Below the pieces are notes generated by a model that saw nothing but the letters and a program-made list of their open reading frames with translations, had not been told where the DNA came from and made no database searches. A stretch of DNA of 64,000 nucleotides from Deltaproteobacteria bacterium. Lineage in GTDB: Bacteria > Desulfobacterota > Desulfobaccia > Desulfobaccales > 0-14-0-80-60-11. The DNA is taken from positions 1 to 64,000 of the forward strand of contig JASEFS010000003.1 of NCBI GenBank assembly GCA_030018495.1, given 5' to 3'. This document shows positions 9,221 through 17,087 of this stretch, piece after piece. The stretch's first letter is position 1. Each line of letters opens with the position of its first letter. Made by a program: the position numbers and the translations under genes.

Positions 9221-9248
9221 CCGAAAACCGAAAACCGAAAACCGAAAA
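9221..9248 (+). repeat. Heptamer array upstream of livF
   Basis: Four exact CCGAAAA units, followed by CGGTTTTT and the livF ATG at 9257. No Shine-Dalgarno sequence. Confidence 0.85.
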
Positions 9249-9256
9249 CGGTTTTT

Positions 9257-9982
9257 ATGCTGACCCTGAAAAGCGTCCAAGCCGGGTATGGCCGCCTGCC
9301 GGTGCTGAAGGGCATTTCCCTGCACGTCCGGGCCGGCGAAGTGGTGACCCTGATCGGGGGCAACGGCGCCGGCAAGTCCACCACTTTGCGGGCCATATCG
9401 GGCCTGCTGCCCATCTGGCGCGGCTCTGTGGAATTTAATGGCCTTAACCTGGCGCGCCTTACCCCTGAAAAAGTCGTCGCCCAGGGCTTGGCTCTTGTGC
9501 CGGAGGGCCGCCGGGTTTTCGCCACCCTGAGCGTCAACGCCAACCTGGAGCTGGGGGCCTTTCACCGCCATGACAAAAAGCAGGTGCGCCGGGATTTGGA
9601 AGAGGTCAAGGAGCGCTTCCCCATCCTGCGGGACCGGGCGCACCAGGCGGCCGGGACCTTAAGCGGCGGGGAGCAGCAGATCCTCGCCATAGGCCGGGCC
9701 CTGATGGCGAGGCCCAAGCTCTTGATGCTGGATGAACCCTCCATGGGCCTGGCCCCGCGCATGGTGGCCCAGGTCTATGCCATTCTCCGGAAACTGAAAG
9801 CCGACGGCACCACCATCCTGCTGGTGGAACAAAACGCCCGGGCCGCGCTGAAGCTGGCCGACCGGGGCTATGTCATTGAAACCGGGCGCATTATTTTGCA
9901 GGGGCCCGCCGCGGAACTTCAGGAAGACCCGGAAATGCAGCGGGCCTACCTGGGCAAGGGCTATCGCGAGGTGTGGGAATGA
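9257..9982 (+). CDS. livF: Branched-chain amino acid ABC transporter ATPase LivF
   Basis: One of two ATPase subunits of the HAAT importer. 241 aa. Walker A GGNGAGKST (about residue 35), Q-loop region, ABC signature LSGGEQQ, Walker B LLMLDEPSMGLAP and the His-loop-equivalent LLVEQNA are all visible. The short C-terminal domain of LivF (without the LivG extension) fits. It precedes livG here, so the order is H-M-F-G. Confidence 0.94.
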   Translation: MLTLKSVQAGYGRLPVLKGISLHVRAGEVVTLIGGNGAGKSTTLRAISGLLPIWRGSVEFNGLNLARLTPEKVVAQGLALVPEGRRVFATLSVNANLELGAFHRHDKKQVRRDLEEVKERFPILRDRAHQAAGTLSGGEQQILAIGRALMARPKLLMLDEPSMGLAPRMVAQVYAILRKLKADGTTILLVEQNARAALKLADRGYVIETGRIILQGPAAELQEDPEMQRAYLGKGYREVWE

Positions 9983-9989
9983 ATCTAAG

Positions 9990-10090
9990 GAGAAAAGGGG
10001 AAAAGGGCAAAAGGCGAAAGGGAAACTTTTTTCTTTCCAAGCCTAAACCTTTCCCCTTTTCCCCTTTTCGCCTTTTCCCCCTTTCTTCCA
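9990..10090. repeat. Inverted purine/pyrimidine repeat between livF and livG
   Basis: A GAAAAGG/GGCGAAA-type run (9990-10023) is mirrored by its complement (CCCCTTTT/CGCCTTTT, 10050-10084), which could fold into a long imperfect hairpin. The unit is related to the CCTTTTCGCC stretch in the livH-livM spacer. No gene is encoded. Confidence 0.65.
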
Positions 10091-10106
10091 GTGGCGGTGT
10101 TGCCTC

Positions 10107-10880
10107 ATGAGCCTCCTAACCGTCGACTCCCTTTGCAAATACTTCGGCGGCGTCAAGGCCGTGGACGGTGTGAGTTTTGAGGTGGAGAAAGGCGAAATCC
10201 TGGCCCTCATCGGCCCCAACGGCGCGGGCAAGACCACCTGTTTCAACGTGGTCAACGGCCTCCTGCCGCCTTCGGCCGGCCGGGTGTTCCTGGAGGGGGA
10301 AGACCTCACAACCCTGCCTCCTTATCGCCGGGCCCGGCTGGGCTTGGCCCGGACTTTCCAGAACATCCAGCTCTTCGGCGGCATGAGCGTCATGGAAAAT
10401 GTGCTGGCCGGCGGGCATTTGCGCCGCCGGACCGGCACGCTTGCGGCCCTGCTGCCTCTGCCGGGGGTCCGCCAGGCCGAAGCCCGGGCCCGGGAGCAGG
10501 CGCAAGAGTGGCTTAATCTGGTGGGGCTGGCGGACAAGGCCGATTGGCCCGCCGACGCCCTGGCTTACGGCGAGCAGCGCCGCCTGGAAATCGCCCGGGC
10601 CCTGGCGCAGCAGCCCAAACTTCTGCTTCTTGATGAACCCGCGGCCGGCCTCAATCCCCGGGAGACCGAAGACCTGATGGCCCTGCTTGCCAGCCTTCGG
10701 GACCTGGGCATCACCCTGTTCATCATCGAACATGATATGAACCTGGTCATGGGGCTCAGCGACCGCATCGTGGTTCTGGACCAAGGCCGGATCATAGCCG
10801 CCGGTGTGCCCAAAGAGATCAGAAACAACCCCCGGGTTATCGAGGCTTACCTGGGGCGGGAAGAGGAAGAGGAGACTTAG
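10107..10880 (+). CDS. livG: Branched-chain amino acid ABC transporter ATPase LivG
   Basis: Second ATPase of the HAAT importer. 257 aa. Walker A GPNGAGKTT, TFQNIQLF Q-loop, a divergent signature LAYGEQRRLEIARAL as is usual for LivG, Walker B LLLLDEPAAGLNP, and FIIEHDMNLVM. The C-terminus (VIEAYLGR) is the LivG tail. The ATG at 10107 follows a T/C-rich stretch with no clear ribosome site. Confidence 0.94.
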   Translation: MSLLTVDSLCKYFGGVKAVDGVSFEVEKGEILALIGPNGAGKTTCFNVVNGLLPPSAGRVFLEGEDLTTLPPYRRARLGLARTFQNIQLFGGMSVMENVLAGGHLRRRTGTLAALLPLPGVRQAEARAREQAQEWLNLVGLADKADWPADALAYGEQRRLEIARALAQQPKLLLLDEPAAGLNPRETEDLMALLASLRDLGITLFIIEHDMNLVMGLSDRIVVLDQGRIIAAGVPKEIRNNPRVIEAYLGREEEEET

Positions 10881-10892
10881 TCCTTGCTAGGA

Positions 10893-10937
10893 CTAAGACC
10901 GCTAAACGCCCTTGGCGTTCTTAGCGTCTTGGCGTGA
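10893..10937. repeat. Imperfect palindrome between livG and paaK
   Basis: CGCTAAACGCC, a short loop, GGCGTTCTTAGCG, then TCTTGGCGTGACC. It matches a widely dispersed class of intergenic repeat. A related CTTTGTG/CGTCTTGGTGG element is at 43998-44067. Confidence 0.5.
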
Positions 10938-10955
10938 CCCCTTACCGGAGGAACC

Positions 10956-12254
10956 ATGTCAATTTACGATCCGGAAGCCGAACAGGCAGACCGTGGGGAA
11001 CTTTCCCAGATCCAGTTGGAGCGCCTCCAGGCCACCCTCCACCGGGTGTATAAGAATGTCAAATTTTATAAAAAGCGCTTCGACGCTCTGGGGTTCCTGC
11101 CGGAGGACTGCCAGTCGCTGGAGGACTTGAGCCGCCTGCCCTTCACCACCCGGCATGACCTGGCGGCCAGCTATCCCTACGAAATGTTTGCCGTGCCCTT
11201 AAGGGAGGTGGTGCGCATCCATTCCTCCACCGGCAGCCCCGGCAACCCCATCGTCATGGGCTACACCTGCCGGGACTTGCGCCATTGGGCCAAGCTTGCG
11301 GCCCGGGTCATCACCGCCGCGGGGGTGGACCGGGACGACGTCGTCCAGGTGACGTTAAGCTACGGCTTGCTCACCAGCGCCTTCGGCCTGCACTACGGGG
11401 TGGAGCTTCTGGGCGCTTCCGTCATCCCCACCGGCCCCGGCTCCACCGCCCGCCAGGTCCAGATCATGCGGGATTACCGCACCACCGTCCTGGTCAGCAC
11501 CCCCGGCTATGCCCTGGTCATCGCCGACATGCTGGATGAAATGGGGGTGGACGCCAAAAACCTCCACCTCAAGGTGGGTATGTTTGCGGGCGAACCCTGG
11601 ACCGAGGACATGCGCCGGGAGATCGAGGCCCGCCTCTTTCTCACCGCGGCGGACAATTACGCCTTGAGCGAAGCCATGGGGCCGGGCGTGGCCGGCGAGT
11701 GCCAGCACCGCGCCGGCATGCATATCAACGAGGACCACTTCTTCCCGGAAATCATCAATCCGCGCACCGGCGAACTCCTGCCCGCCGGGGAGCTGGGCGA
11801 GCTGGTGCTCACCACCATCTCCCGGGAGGCCACCCCTCTGGTGCGCTTCCGCACCGGGGACCTGACCCGCCTGGATTACGCCCCCTGCCCCTGCGGCCGC
11901 ACCCTGGCCCGCATGAGCCGCATCGCCGGGCGCTGCGATGAAGTGGTCGTGGTCAAGGGCATCGCCATCTTCCCGGAGCGGGTGGGCCAGATCATCAAAG
12001 GCTTTTCCGGGGATGAGCCGGTCTACCAACTGGTGATCACCCGGGAAGGCCCGGTGGATAAACTGGCGATCAAGGTGGAGGTCCGGGAGTCCCTGTTTTT
12101 TGACAAAATGACCCTGCAGCGGGAACTGGTGCACAAGCTCACCCAGCGCCTCACCCAGGGCATCGGCGTCCAGCCCCAGGTGAAACTCGTGGAGCCCAAC
12201 TCCATCACCAGGGAACAGGAGACCTCGCCGTTGGTGATTGATTTGCGGCAATAG
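10956..12254 (+). CDS. paaK: Phenylacetate-CoA ligase family protein
   Basis: Adenylate-forming ligase that activates phenylacetate (or a related aryl acid) to its CoA thioester using ATP. 432 aa, matching PaaK. The adenylation loop reads HSSTGSPGNPIVMGYT (about residue 88), an SSGTTG variant. VLTTISREATPLVRFRTGDLT and CPCGRTLARM (Cys pair) lie in the C-terminal half, and VVVKGIAIFPERV is also family-typical. Clear Shine-Dalgarno GGAGG before ATG 10956. Placed after livHMFG, it may act on an imported substrate. In organisms with IorAB it can also serve amino-acid-derived aryl acids (inference from 21897-24681). Confidence 0.92.
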   Translation: MSIYDPEAEQADRGELSQIQLERLQATLHRVYKNVKFYKKRFDALGFLPEDCQSLEDLSRLPFTTRHDLAASYPYEMFAVPLREVVRIHSSTGSPGNPIVMGYTCRDLRHWAKLAARVITAAGVDRDDVVQVTLSYGLLTSAFGLHYGVELLGASVIPTGPGSTARQVQIMRDYRTTVLVSTPGYALVIADMLDEMGVDAKNLHLKVGMFAGEPWTEDMRREIEARLFLTAADNYALSEAMGPGVAGECQHRAGMHINEDHFFPEIINPRTGELLPAGELGELVLTTISREATPLVRFRTGDLTRLDYAPCPCGRTLARMSRIAGRCDEVVVVKGIAIFPERVGQIIKGFSGDEPVYQLVITREGPVDKLAIKVEVRESLFFDKMTLQRELVHKLTQRLTQGIGVQPQVKLVEPNSITREQETSPLVIDLRQ

Positions 12255-12289
12255 AATCTCGAACCTCAGAGCCAATCCTTTATTTTTCT

Positions 12290-12505
12290 TGAGTCCATGA
12301 GCGGCAAGAAGTCAACCGATTCAACAAATATTTTACCGAAGCCAAAAAAGCCAAGTGGCACAGGCGTCCCGCCTGCGGAAAGGACCCACAGTGCCAACCC
12401 TTTTCTCTTTGAGTCCATGACCGGCAAGAGACCGACCAATGCCCCAAAAAATTTGCCGGAGGCAAAGAAGTCAGATGGCACAGGCGTCCCGCCTGTGCAA
12501 ACTTT
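12290..12505. repeat. Imperfect ~125-bp tandem duplication
   Basis: Two successive copies share GAGTCCATGA-CGGCAAGA at their start (about 12290 and 12412) and TGGCACAGGCGTCCCGCCTG at their end (12356 and 12476). The middle parts are diverged but alignable (CCAAAAAAG / CCAAAAAAT). Each ends in a REP-like palindrome, so this is probably duplication of REP-bounded DNA. Confidence 0.75.
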
Positions 12506-12970
12506 TCAAGCCACCCGAAGAAACCTCCCCCATCTCCAGGAACCCGGCAGCGTATACTTCATCACCTGGCGCTGCCGGGGTGGCCAACTTCTCTCCCCCG
12601 ATGCACCACTGCATTGGATGCCCTTCTTTATTGGGATGATAAAAAATGGCGGGTGTATGTGGCAGTCATTATGCCTGACCATGTCCACCTCCTGGCCCAG
12701 CCACTCCCCAGTCCTCAGGGCGGGGCTTTCAACCTGGCCGAGATAATCCACAGTGTGAAAAGGTTCAGCACTCACCAAATCAATAAATACCGGGGCGGCC
12801 ATGGCTCCCTCTGGCAGGATGAACGCTATGATAGAATTGTCCGGGATGATGCGGAATTCCTGGAGAAATGGAACTACATCAGGAGCAATCCAGTGAAAGC
12901 CGGTCTGGCTGAACACCCCGGAGATTACCCCTGGCTCTATGAGCGGGGCCAGGAAAAGGGGCACAGGTGA
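12495..12970 (+). pseudogene. Frameshifted REP-associated tyrosine transposase (RAYT, IS200-like Y1 fold)
   Basis: The N-terminal part (RRNLPHLQEPGSVYFITWRC) is in one frame up to about 12600. The remainder (DALLYWDDKKW, MPDHVHLLAQP with the HUH His pair, KRFSTHQINKYRG, LWQDERYDRIVRD, YIRSNPVKAGL) is in another frame to the TGA near 12970. Together they make one standard RAYT of about 155 residues with a frame break near 12600, most easily explained by a small deletion there. These enzymes mobilise REP palindromes, and REP-like GGCACAGGCGTCCCGCCTG elements flank it on both sides. Presumably inactive unless recoded. Confidence 0.8.
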
Positions 12971-13180
12971 GGACACCTGTGCCACCAGGCTCTCTTGATT
13001 ATTGTTGACTTGCTTTGCTCTTGAGACTTTGTTAGCATGTGATAGGGGGAGAAAAAATCCGCAACCTTATTCCCCTTTTGAATTTATTAAACCAAAACAA
13101 TCGGCGCAGACATTCAAGTAACAGAGCAAGATGCCAAATAACAAATAGCCCCGGTGGCACAGGTGTCCTCACCTGTGCTC
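12955..13180. repeat. Pair of REP-like palindromes downstream of the RAYT
   Basis: GCACAGGTGAGGACACCTGTGC at 12960-12981 and GCACAGGTGTCCTCACCTGTGC at 13157-13178 are near-perfect palindromes with inverted centres. They bracket a stretch with no gene. The second one overlaps the 5' side of the AT-rich gene at 13196. Confidence 0.8.
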
Positions 13181-13195
13181 TATGTAGGAAACATA

Positions 13196-13858
13196 ATGGT
13201 AGATTTAATAGATGATGATAAATTGACCCCAAGAGATAAAATTGAAATTGCCTTTCAGGCTGGTCTTCAATTAATCCCTTGTGGATTAGGAGGAGCACTT
13301 TCAAGCATATATTTTGGAATAAAACAAGAAAAGCGGTTCAAAAGAATTGAACTTTTTTATTCTGAAGTTGCAAATGAATTAATAAAATTAAAGGAAAATG
13401 ATTTAAAGGAAATTAGAGATAGAATTGACTCTTTAAATATTTATGAAAAAGAATCTCTCTCTGCAATTATTGAGGAATTAAACGATAAAATTGAGAGGGA
13501 GCACATATTTATTAAAATAACGTATTTCAAGCAATATTTCTTAAATATATTAAAAAATCCAAACTTCCATGATGAATTTGATGAAAAAAAATATTTTCTT
13601 AATATTATTAGTTCAATGACTATAATTGAATTTAATGTCTTAGCATTTCTCTATACTCAAAAAGAAAAAGTAAACGTTGGGGATATACCGATGGGAAAAG
13701 TTGATCCCTTCGCAATAATTGGAGCTGTCGAAAGGTTGAAATCTTTTGGGTTTATAAAGTCATACCCAACCTATAGTTCTCTTGCTGGTGATTTATTTAA
13801 GGAACAAATACAAATAAGTTCTTTTGGGCTGAAATTTGGCAGACTATGTCTCCACTGA
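13196..13858 (+). CDS. AT-rich orphan protein of unknown function
   Basis: 220 aa from ATG 13196 (preceded by TAGGAA). Base composition is strikingly AT-rich compared with every neighbour, and lysine/isoleucine codons dominate (AAA, ATT, AAT), which suggests recent transfer. The N-terminus has a short hydrophobic stretch (LQLIPCGLGGALSSIYFGI, about residues 21-39), then long charged helices (ELIKLKEND, EESLSAIIEELNDKIE). The C-terminal third looks like a winged-helix-like fold (MTIIEFNVLAFLY ... AVERLKSFGFIKSYP) by eye only. I do not recognise the family. It sits between REP elements and a dCMP deaminase. Confidence 0.6.
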   Translation: MVDLIDDDKLTPRDKIEIAFQAGLQLIPCGLGGALSSIYFGIKQEKRFKRIELFYSEVANELIKLKENDLKEIRDRIDSLNIYEKESLSAIIEELNDKIEREHIFIKITYFKQYFLNILKNPNFHDEFDEKKYFLNIISSMTIIEFNVLAFLYTQKEKVNVGDIPMGKVDPFAIIGAVERLKSFGFIKSYPTYSSLAGDLFKEQIQISSFGLKFGRLCLH

Positions 13859-13867
13859 GTATCAACC

Positions 13868-14470
13868 ATGCGACCATCCTGGAATGAATACTTCATGCTC
13901 ATCGCCAAGCTGGTGAGCACCCGGAGCACCTGCAACTCCCGCCCCACGGGCGCGGTGCTGGTGAAGGAGCGCCAGATCCTGGCCACGGGGTACAACGGCA
14001 GTATGCCGGGCGCGCCTCACTGCATCGACCAAGTGATGCCCGACGGCAGCCCCTACTGCCACCGGCGGGCCTTGCAGATCGCGGATATGGACAAGTACAA
14101 CTTCTGCCGGGCCTCCCACGCCGAAGCCAACGCCATCGCCCAGGCGGCCAAACACGGCATCGCCATCAAAGGGGCGAGCCTCTACGTCACCCTGGAGCCC
14201 TGCTACGTCTGCATCAAGCTCCTGGCCACCGCGCAGATCGAGCGGGTCTTCTTTGAGCTCTCCTACGATTCCCGGGACGAAGTCAGGGACAAATACTGGA
14301 AACAGGCCGTGGAGGAGGCGGGCTTCAAGGAGTACCGGCAGCTTGCCATCACCCCCGAAGCCCTGGCCTTTGTGCTGCCGAATCTCAAGCAGGTGACTTC
14401 GACCAGGCGGCTGCCCGCCACCGAGAGCGTCAGCGAGCGCCGCCTTATCGGCGCGGTGGAGTCGGATTAA
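13868..14470 (+). CDS. Deoxycytidylate (dCMP) deaminase family protein
   Basis: Zinc-dependent deamination of dCMP to dUMP for dTTP synthesis. 200 aa. The catalytic zinc site is seen as SHAEANAI (His, Glu proton shuttle) and LEPCYVCIKLL (two Cys), with the family's Cys/His-rich second site (HCIDQVMPDGSPYCHRRAL) between strands. The C-terminal ~50 residues (VTSTRRLPATESVSERR) extend beyond the core. ATG at 13868 is 7 bp after the AT-rich gene's stop. It resembles ComEB-type enzymes. Confidence 0.9.
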   Translation: MRPSWNEYFMLIAKLVSTRSTCNSRPTGAVLVKERQILATGYNGSMPGAPHCIDQVMPDGSPYCHRRALQIADMDKYNFCRASHAEANAIAQAAKHGIAIKGASLYVTLEPCYVCIKLLATAQIERVFFELSYDSRDEVRDKYWKQAVEEAGFKEYRQLAITPEALAFVLPNLKQVTSTRRLPATESVSERRLIGAVESD

Positions 14471-14714
14471 GCGCTGGCGCGGCAATTTCGATATTGGTAT
14501 GGTGTTCCGGAAATCGGGCAGCCCACAAAATCTCTTGAATTATCAATGCATTTGTGCTTATCATAGGAACATAACCTATGGGCACAGAGGAGAGAGCAAC
14601 GCCCGCTTGCTGAGTTAACGAGTCTCGGGGGAGATTCTTGGAGGCGCTCGGCTTGGCCGAAACGGCCGTCTGAGCCCTAACGCACCGGCCTGAACCGATC
14701 TATCACCGAAAACT

Positions 14715-16964
14715 GTGAGCCGAAACAACGCCACCAAAAAGGGTGCCAATTCCCGCAAAGGGAAACAGAAGGCCTCGCCGGAAACCCTTGAGCCTGCGTC
14801 CTGGCAGCGGCGCCTGGGCCAGGAGATGGCCGCGCTGCTGCTTCTGGGGCTGGGGGTGTTCTGTTTTTTGGCCCTGATCACCCATAATACCGAGGACGCT
14901 TGGGGCCTCCTGTCGGTGTGGTCCGCTCCCGGTGTGCACAACGGCGCGGGGAAGGCCGGGGCCGTGGCTTCTGGCGCCCTGATTTGGCTGCTGGGTTTGG
15001 CCGCGTTCTGGACGCCCCTGATTTTTGTGGGCCTGGCCTGGCAGTCCCACCGCGCCGGCCTGGAAGAGCTCCGCTGGCTCCAGGGGCTGGCCGGAGCCGG
15101 GGTCCTGGTGGCCAATTCCGGCTTGCTGGCCCTGGTGCGGCCGCGGCTTCTTTGGGACAGCGGCTGGATTCATACCGGCGGCCGTCTCGGCGACCTGGCG
15201 GCCGTTAATTTGACCGGACTGCTGAACCGCCCCGGCGCATCCCTGGTACTGATTCTGCTTCTGCTCGTTGGTTTTATGGGCGCCACTCGGCTTTCTTATG
15301 CAGCCCTGTTAAGCCTCATCGGCCGGCAACTCAAACAGGCCTGGTTTCTGCTGCGGCAGCCGCGGCAGGAATGGGAGCCCGTCCCCGACCTGCCGCAGCA
15401 AGGCAGGGCCAGACAGCCGCTGATCGCCAAACCTCGCACTTTGGCCGATGAACCCGCGATCTCCCCGACCCCTCCGACAGGGGAGGCCGCGGCCGAGGCG
15501 GCCGCGCCCGCCCGGCGCAAGGCCGCGTCCGGCGGGAAATTCTCTCTTCCGCCCCTCGACCTCCTGGACCCGCCCGCACCCTGGAATCAGCAGGCGCAGG
15601 AAGGCCAGATGGTGGCCCAGGCCGAAAAGCTGGAGGACACCCTGCGCCATTTCGGGGTGGAGGGCAAAGTCACCGCCATCATTCCCGGCCCGGTGGTGAG
15701 CCGCTTTGAGTTGGAGCCCGCGCCGGGGGTCAAAATCAGCCGGGTGACCAATCTCGCCGATGACCTGGCCCTGGCCCTGAAAGCCCTGTCCATCCGCATT
15801 GTGGCCCCGGTGCCCGGCAAGGCGGTCATCGGCATCGAGGTGCCCAATCCCAAGCGCCAGGTAGTGGCCCTCCGGGAAATCCTGTCCGATTCAGCCTATC
15901 AAAAATCCGCCTCCCGGCTCACCATCGCCCTGGGCAAAGACATCATGGGCATGCCGGTGGTGACCGACCTGGCCCGGATGCCCCACCTTCTCATCGCGGG
16001 CGCCACCGGCAGCGGCAAGAGCGTGGGGCTCAATGCCATGATTCTCAGCATCCTCTACAAGGCCACCCCTGAGGAGGTGCGGTTTCTCCTGGTGGACCCC
16101 AAGCGCATCGAGCTTTCCACTTACGAAGGCATCCCGCATCTGCTGCATCCCGTAGTGGTGAGCCCCAAAGAGGCCACCACCGCGCTGCACTGGACGGTCA
16201 TGGAGATGGAGCGGCGCTATGCGCTTCTGTCCGATATGGCGGTGCGCAATATCGACAATTACAATCAGAAGGTCCGGACCCTCAAGCCGGGACCCGGCGA
16301 GAGCAAGGACGATTTGCCCCGGCCCATGCCCTATATCGTGGTGGTCATCGACGAGCTGGCCGACCTGATGTTGGTGTCCTCCCGGGACACGGAAGAATAC
16401 CTCATCCGGCTGGCCCAAAAAGCCCGGGCATCGGGCATCCACCTCCTGGTGGCCACCCAGCGTCCTTCCGTGGACGTCATCACCGGCCTCATCAAGGCCA
16501 ATTTCCCCACCCGGGTTTCCTTCCAGGTGTCCTCCAAGGCCGATTCCCGGGTCATCCTGGACTTCGTGGGAGCCGAGCGCCTGCTGGGCATGGGCGATAT
16601 GCTCTTCATCCCCCCCGGCACCTCCCGCCTGAAGCGCATCCACGGCGCCTTTGTCACCGAGGACGAGGTGGTGCGGGTGGCGGAATTCCTCAAAACCCAA
16701 GCCGCGCCGGAGTTCGAGCCGGGCATCACGGAGATGAAGGAAAAAGAGCAGGAAGCCGAGGAGCTGGGCGACAAGGATGAGAAATACCAGGAGGCCGTGG
16801 AGCTGGTGGCCGAAACCCGCAACGCCTCCATTTCCATGCTCCAGCGCCGCCTGCGCATCGGCTACAACCGGGCCGCCCGCATCATCGAAATCATGGAGAA
16901 AGAGGGCCTGGTGGGCCCCTCCGACGGCGTCAAAGCCAGAGAAGTGTACGTTCCCCGCCGCTGA
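14715..16964 (+). CDS. ftsK: DNA translocase FtsK/SpoIIIE
   Basis: Septal DNA pump that clears chromosome termini and activates dif recombination. 749 aa from GTG 14715. The N-terminus carries about four hydrophobic segments within residues 35-200, then a Pro/Ala-rich linker (~230-285). The motor has Walker A GATGSGKSVGL (about residue 431) and Walker B YIVVVIDELADLM. A C-terminal winged-helix gamma domain (SMLQRRLRIGYNRAARIIEIMEKEG) reads KOPS. The start has no clear Shine-Dalgarno, but an upstream CCGAAAACT motif resembles the tails of the heptamer arrays. The 14471-14714 gap shows no gene. Confidence 0.95.
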   Translation: MSRNNATKKGANSRKGKQKASPETLEPASWQRRLGQEMAALLLLGLGVFCFLALITHNTEDAWGLLSVWSAPGVHNGAGKAGAVASGALIWLLGLAAFWTPLIFVGLAWQSHRAGLEELRWLQGLAGAGVLVANSGLLALVRPRLLWDSGWIHTGGRLGDLAAVNLTGLLNRPGASLVLILLLLVGFMGATRLSYAALLSLIGRQLKQAWFLLRQPRQEWEPVPDLPQQGRARQPLIAKPRTLADEPAISPTPPTGEAAAEAAAPARRKAASGGKFSLPPLDLLDPPAPWNQQAQEGQMVAQAEKLEDTLRHFGVEGKVTAIIPGPVVSRFELEPAPGVKISRVTNLADDLALALKALSIRIVAPVPGKAVIGIEVPNPKRQVVALREILSDSAYQKSASRLTIALGKDIMGMPVVTDLARMPHLLIAGATGSGKSVGLNAMILSILYKATPEEVRFLLVDPKRIELSTYEGIPHLLHPVVVSPKEATTALHWTVMEMERRYALLSDMAVRNIDNYNQKVRTLKPGPGESKDDLPRPMPYIVVVIDELADLMLVSSRDTEEYLIRLAQKARASGIHLLVATQRPSVDVITGLIKANFPTRVSFQVSSKADSRVILDFVGAERLLGMGDMLFIPPGTSRLKRIHGAFVTEDEVVRVAEFLKTQAAPEFEPGITEMKEKEQEAEELGDKDEKYQEAVELVAETRNASISMLQRRLRIGYNRAARIIEIMEKEGLVGPSDGVKAREVYVPRR

Positions 16965-17024
16965 TTTGCTGTCCCGAATTCAAGTTTCAGAATTCCCCCA
17001 AAAATTTAATCCTTAACTATTTTA

Positions 17025-17056
17025 ATGTAAACCATGCTTAATTGATTGGTTGACAA
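17025..17056. promoter_or_regulatory. BirA-type biotin operator
   Basis: Inverted half-sites ATGTAAACC (17025-17033) and GGTTGACAA (17048-17056) separated by 14 bp, close to the known BirA operator TTGTAAACC-N14-16-GGTTTACAA. A TTTAAT at 17021-17026 could be the -10 box of a promoter overlapped by the operator. The second half also contains TTGACA with GATAAC 17 bp on. The position, directly before bioB, fits biotin-dependent repression by biotinyl-AMP-BirA. Confidence 0.85.
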
Positions 17057-17087
17057 TTGTCTGGCGGTAGGAGATAACTTGTCAGCC

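Noticed and set aside
12297-12746. 149-aa protein starting MSGKKST in the duplicated patch
   Set aside because: Its first half is the non-coding tandem duplication and its end is out of frame with the transposase; only the RAYT part is meaningful.
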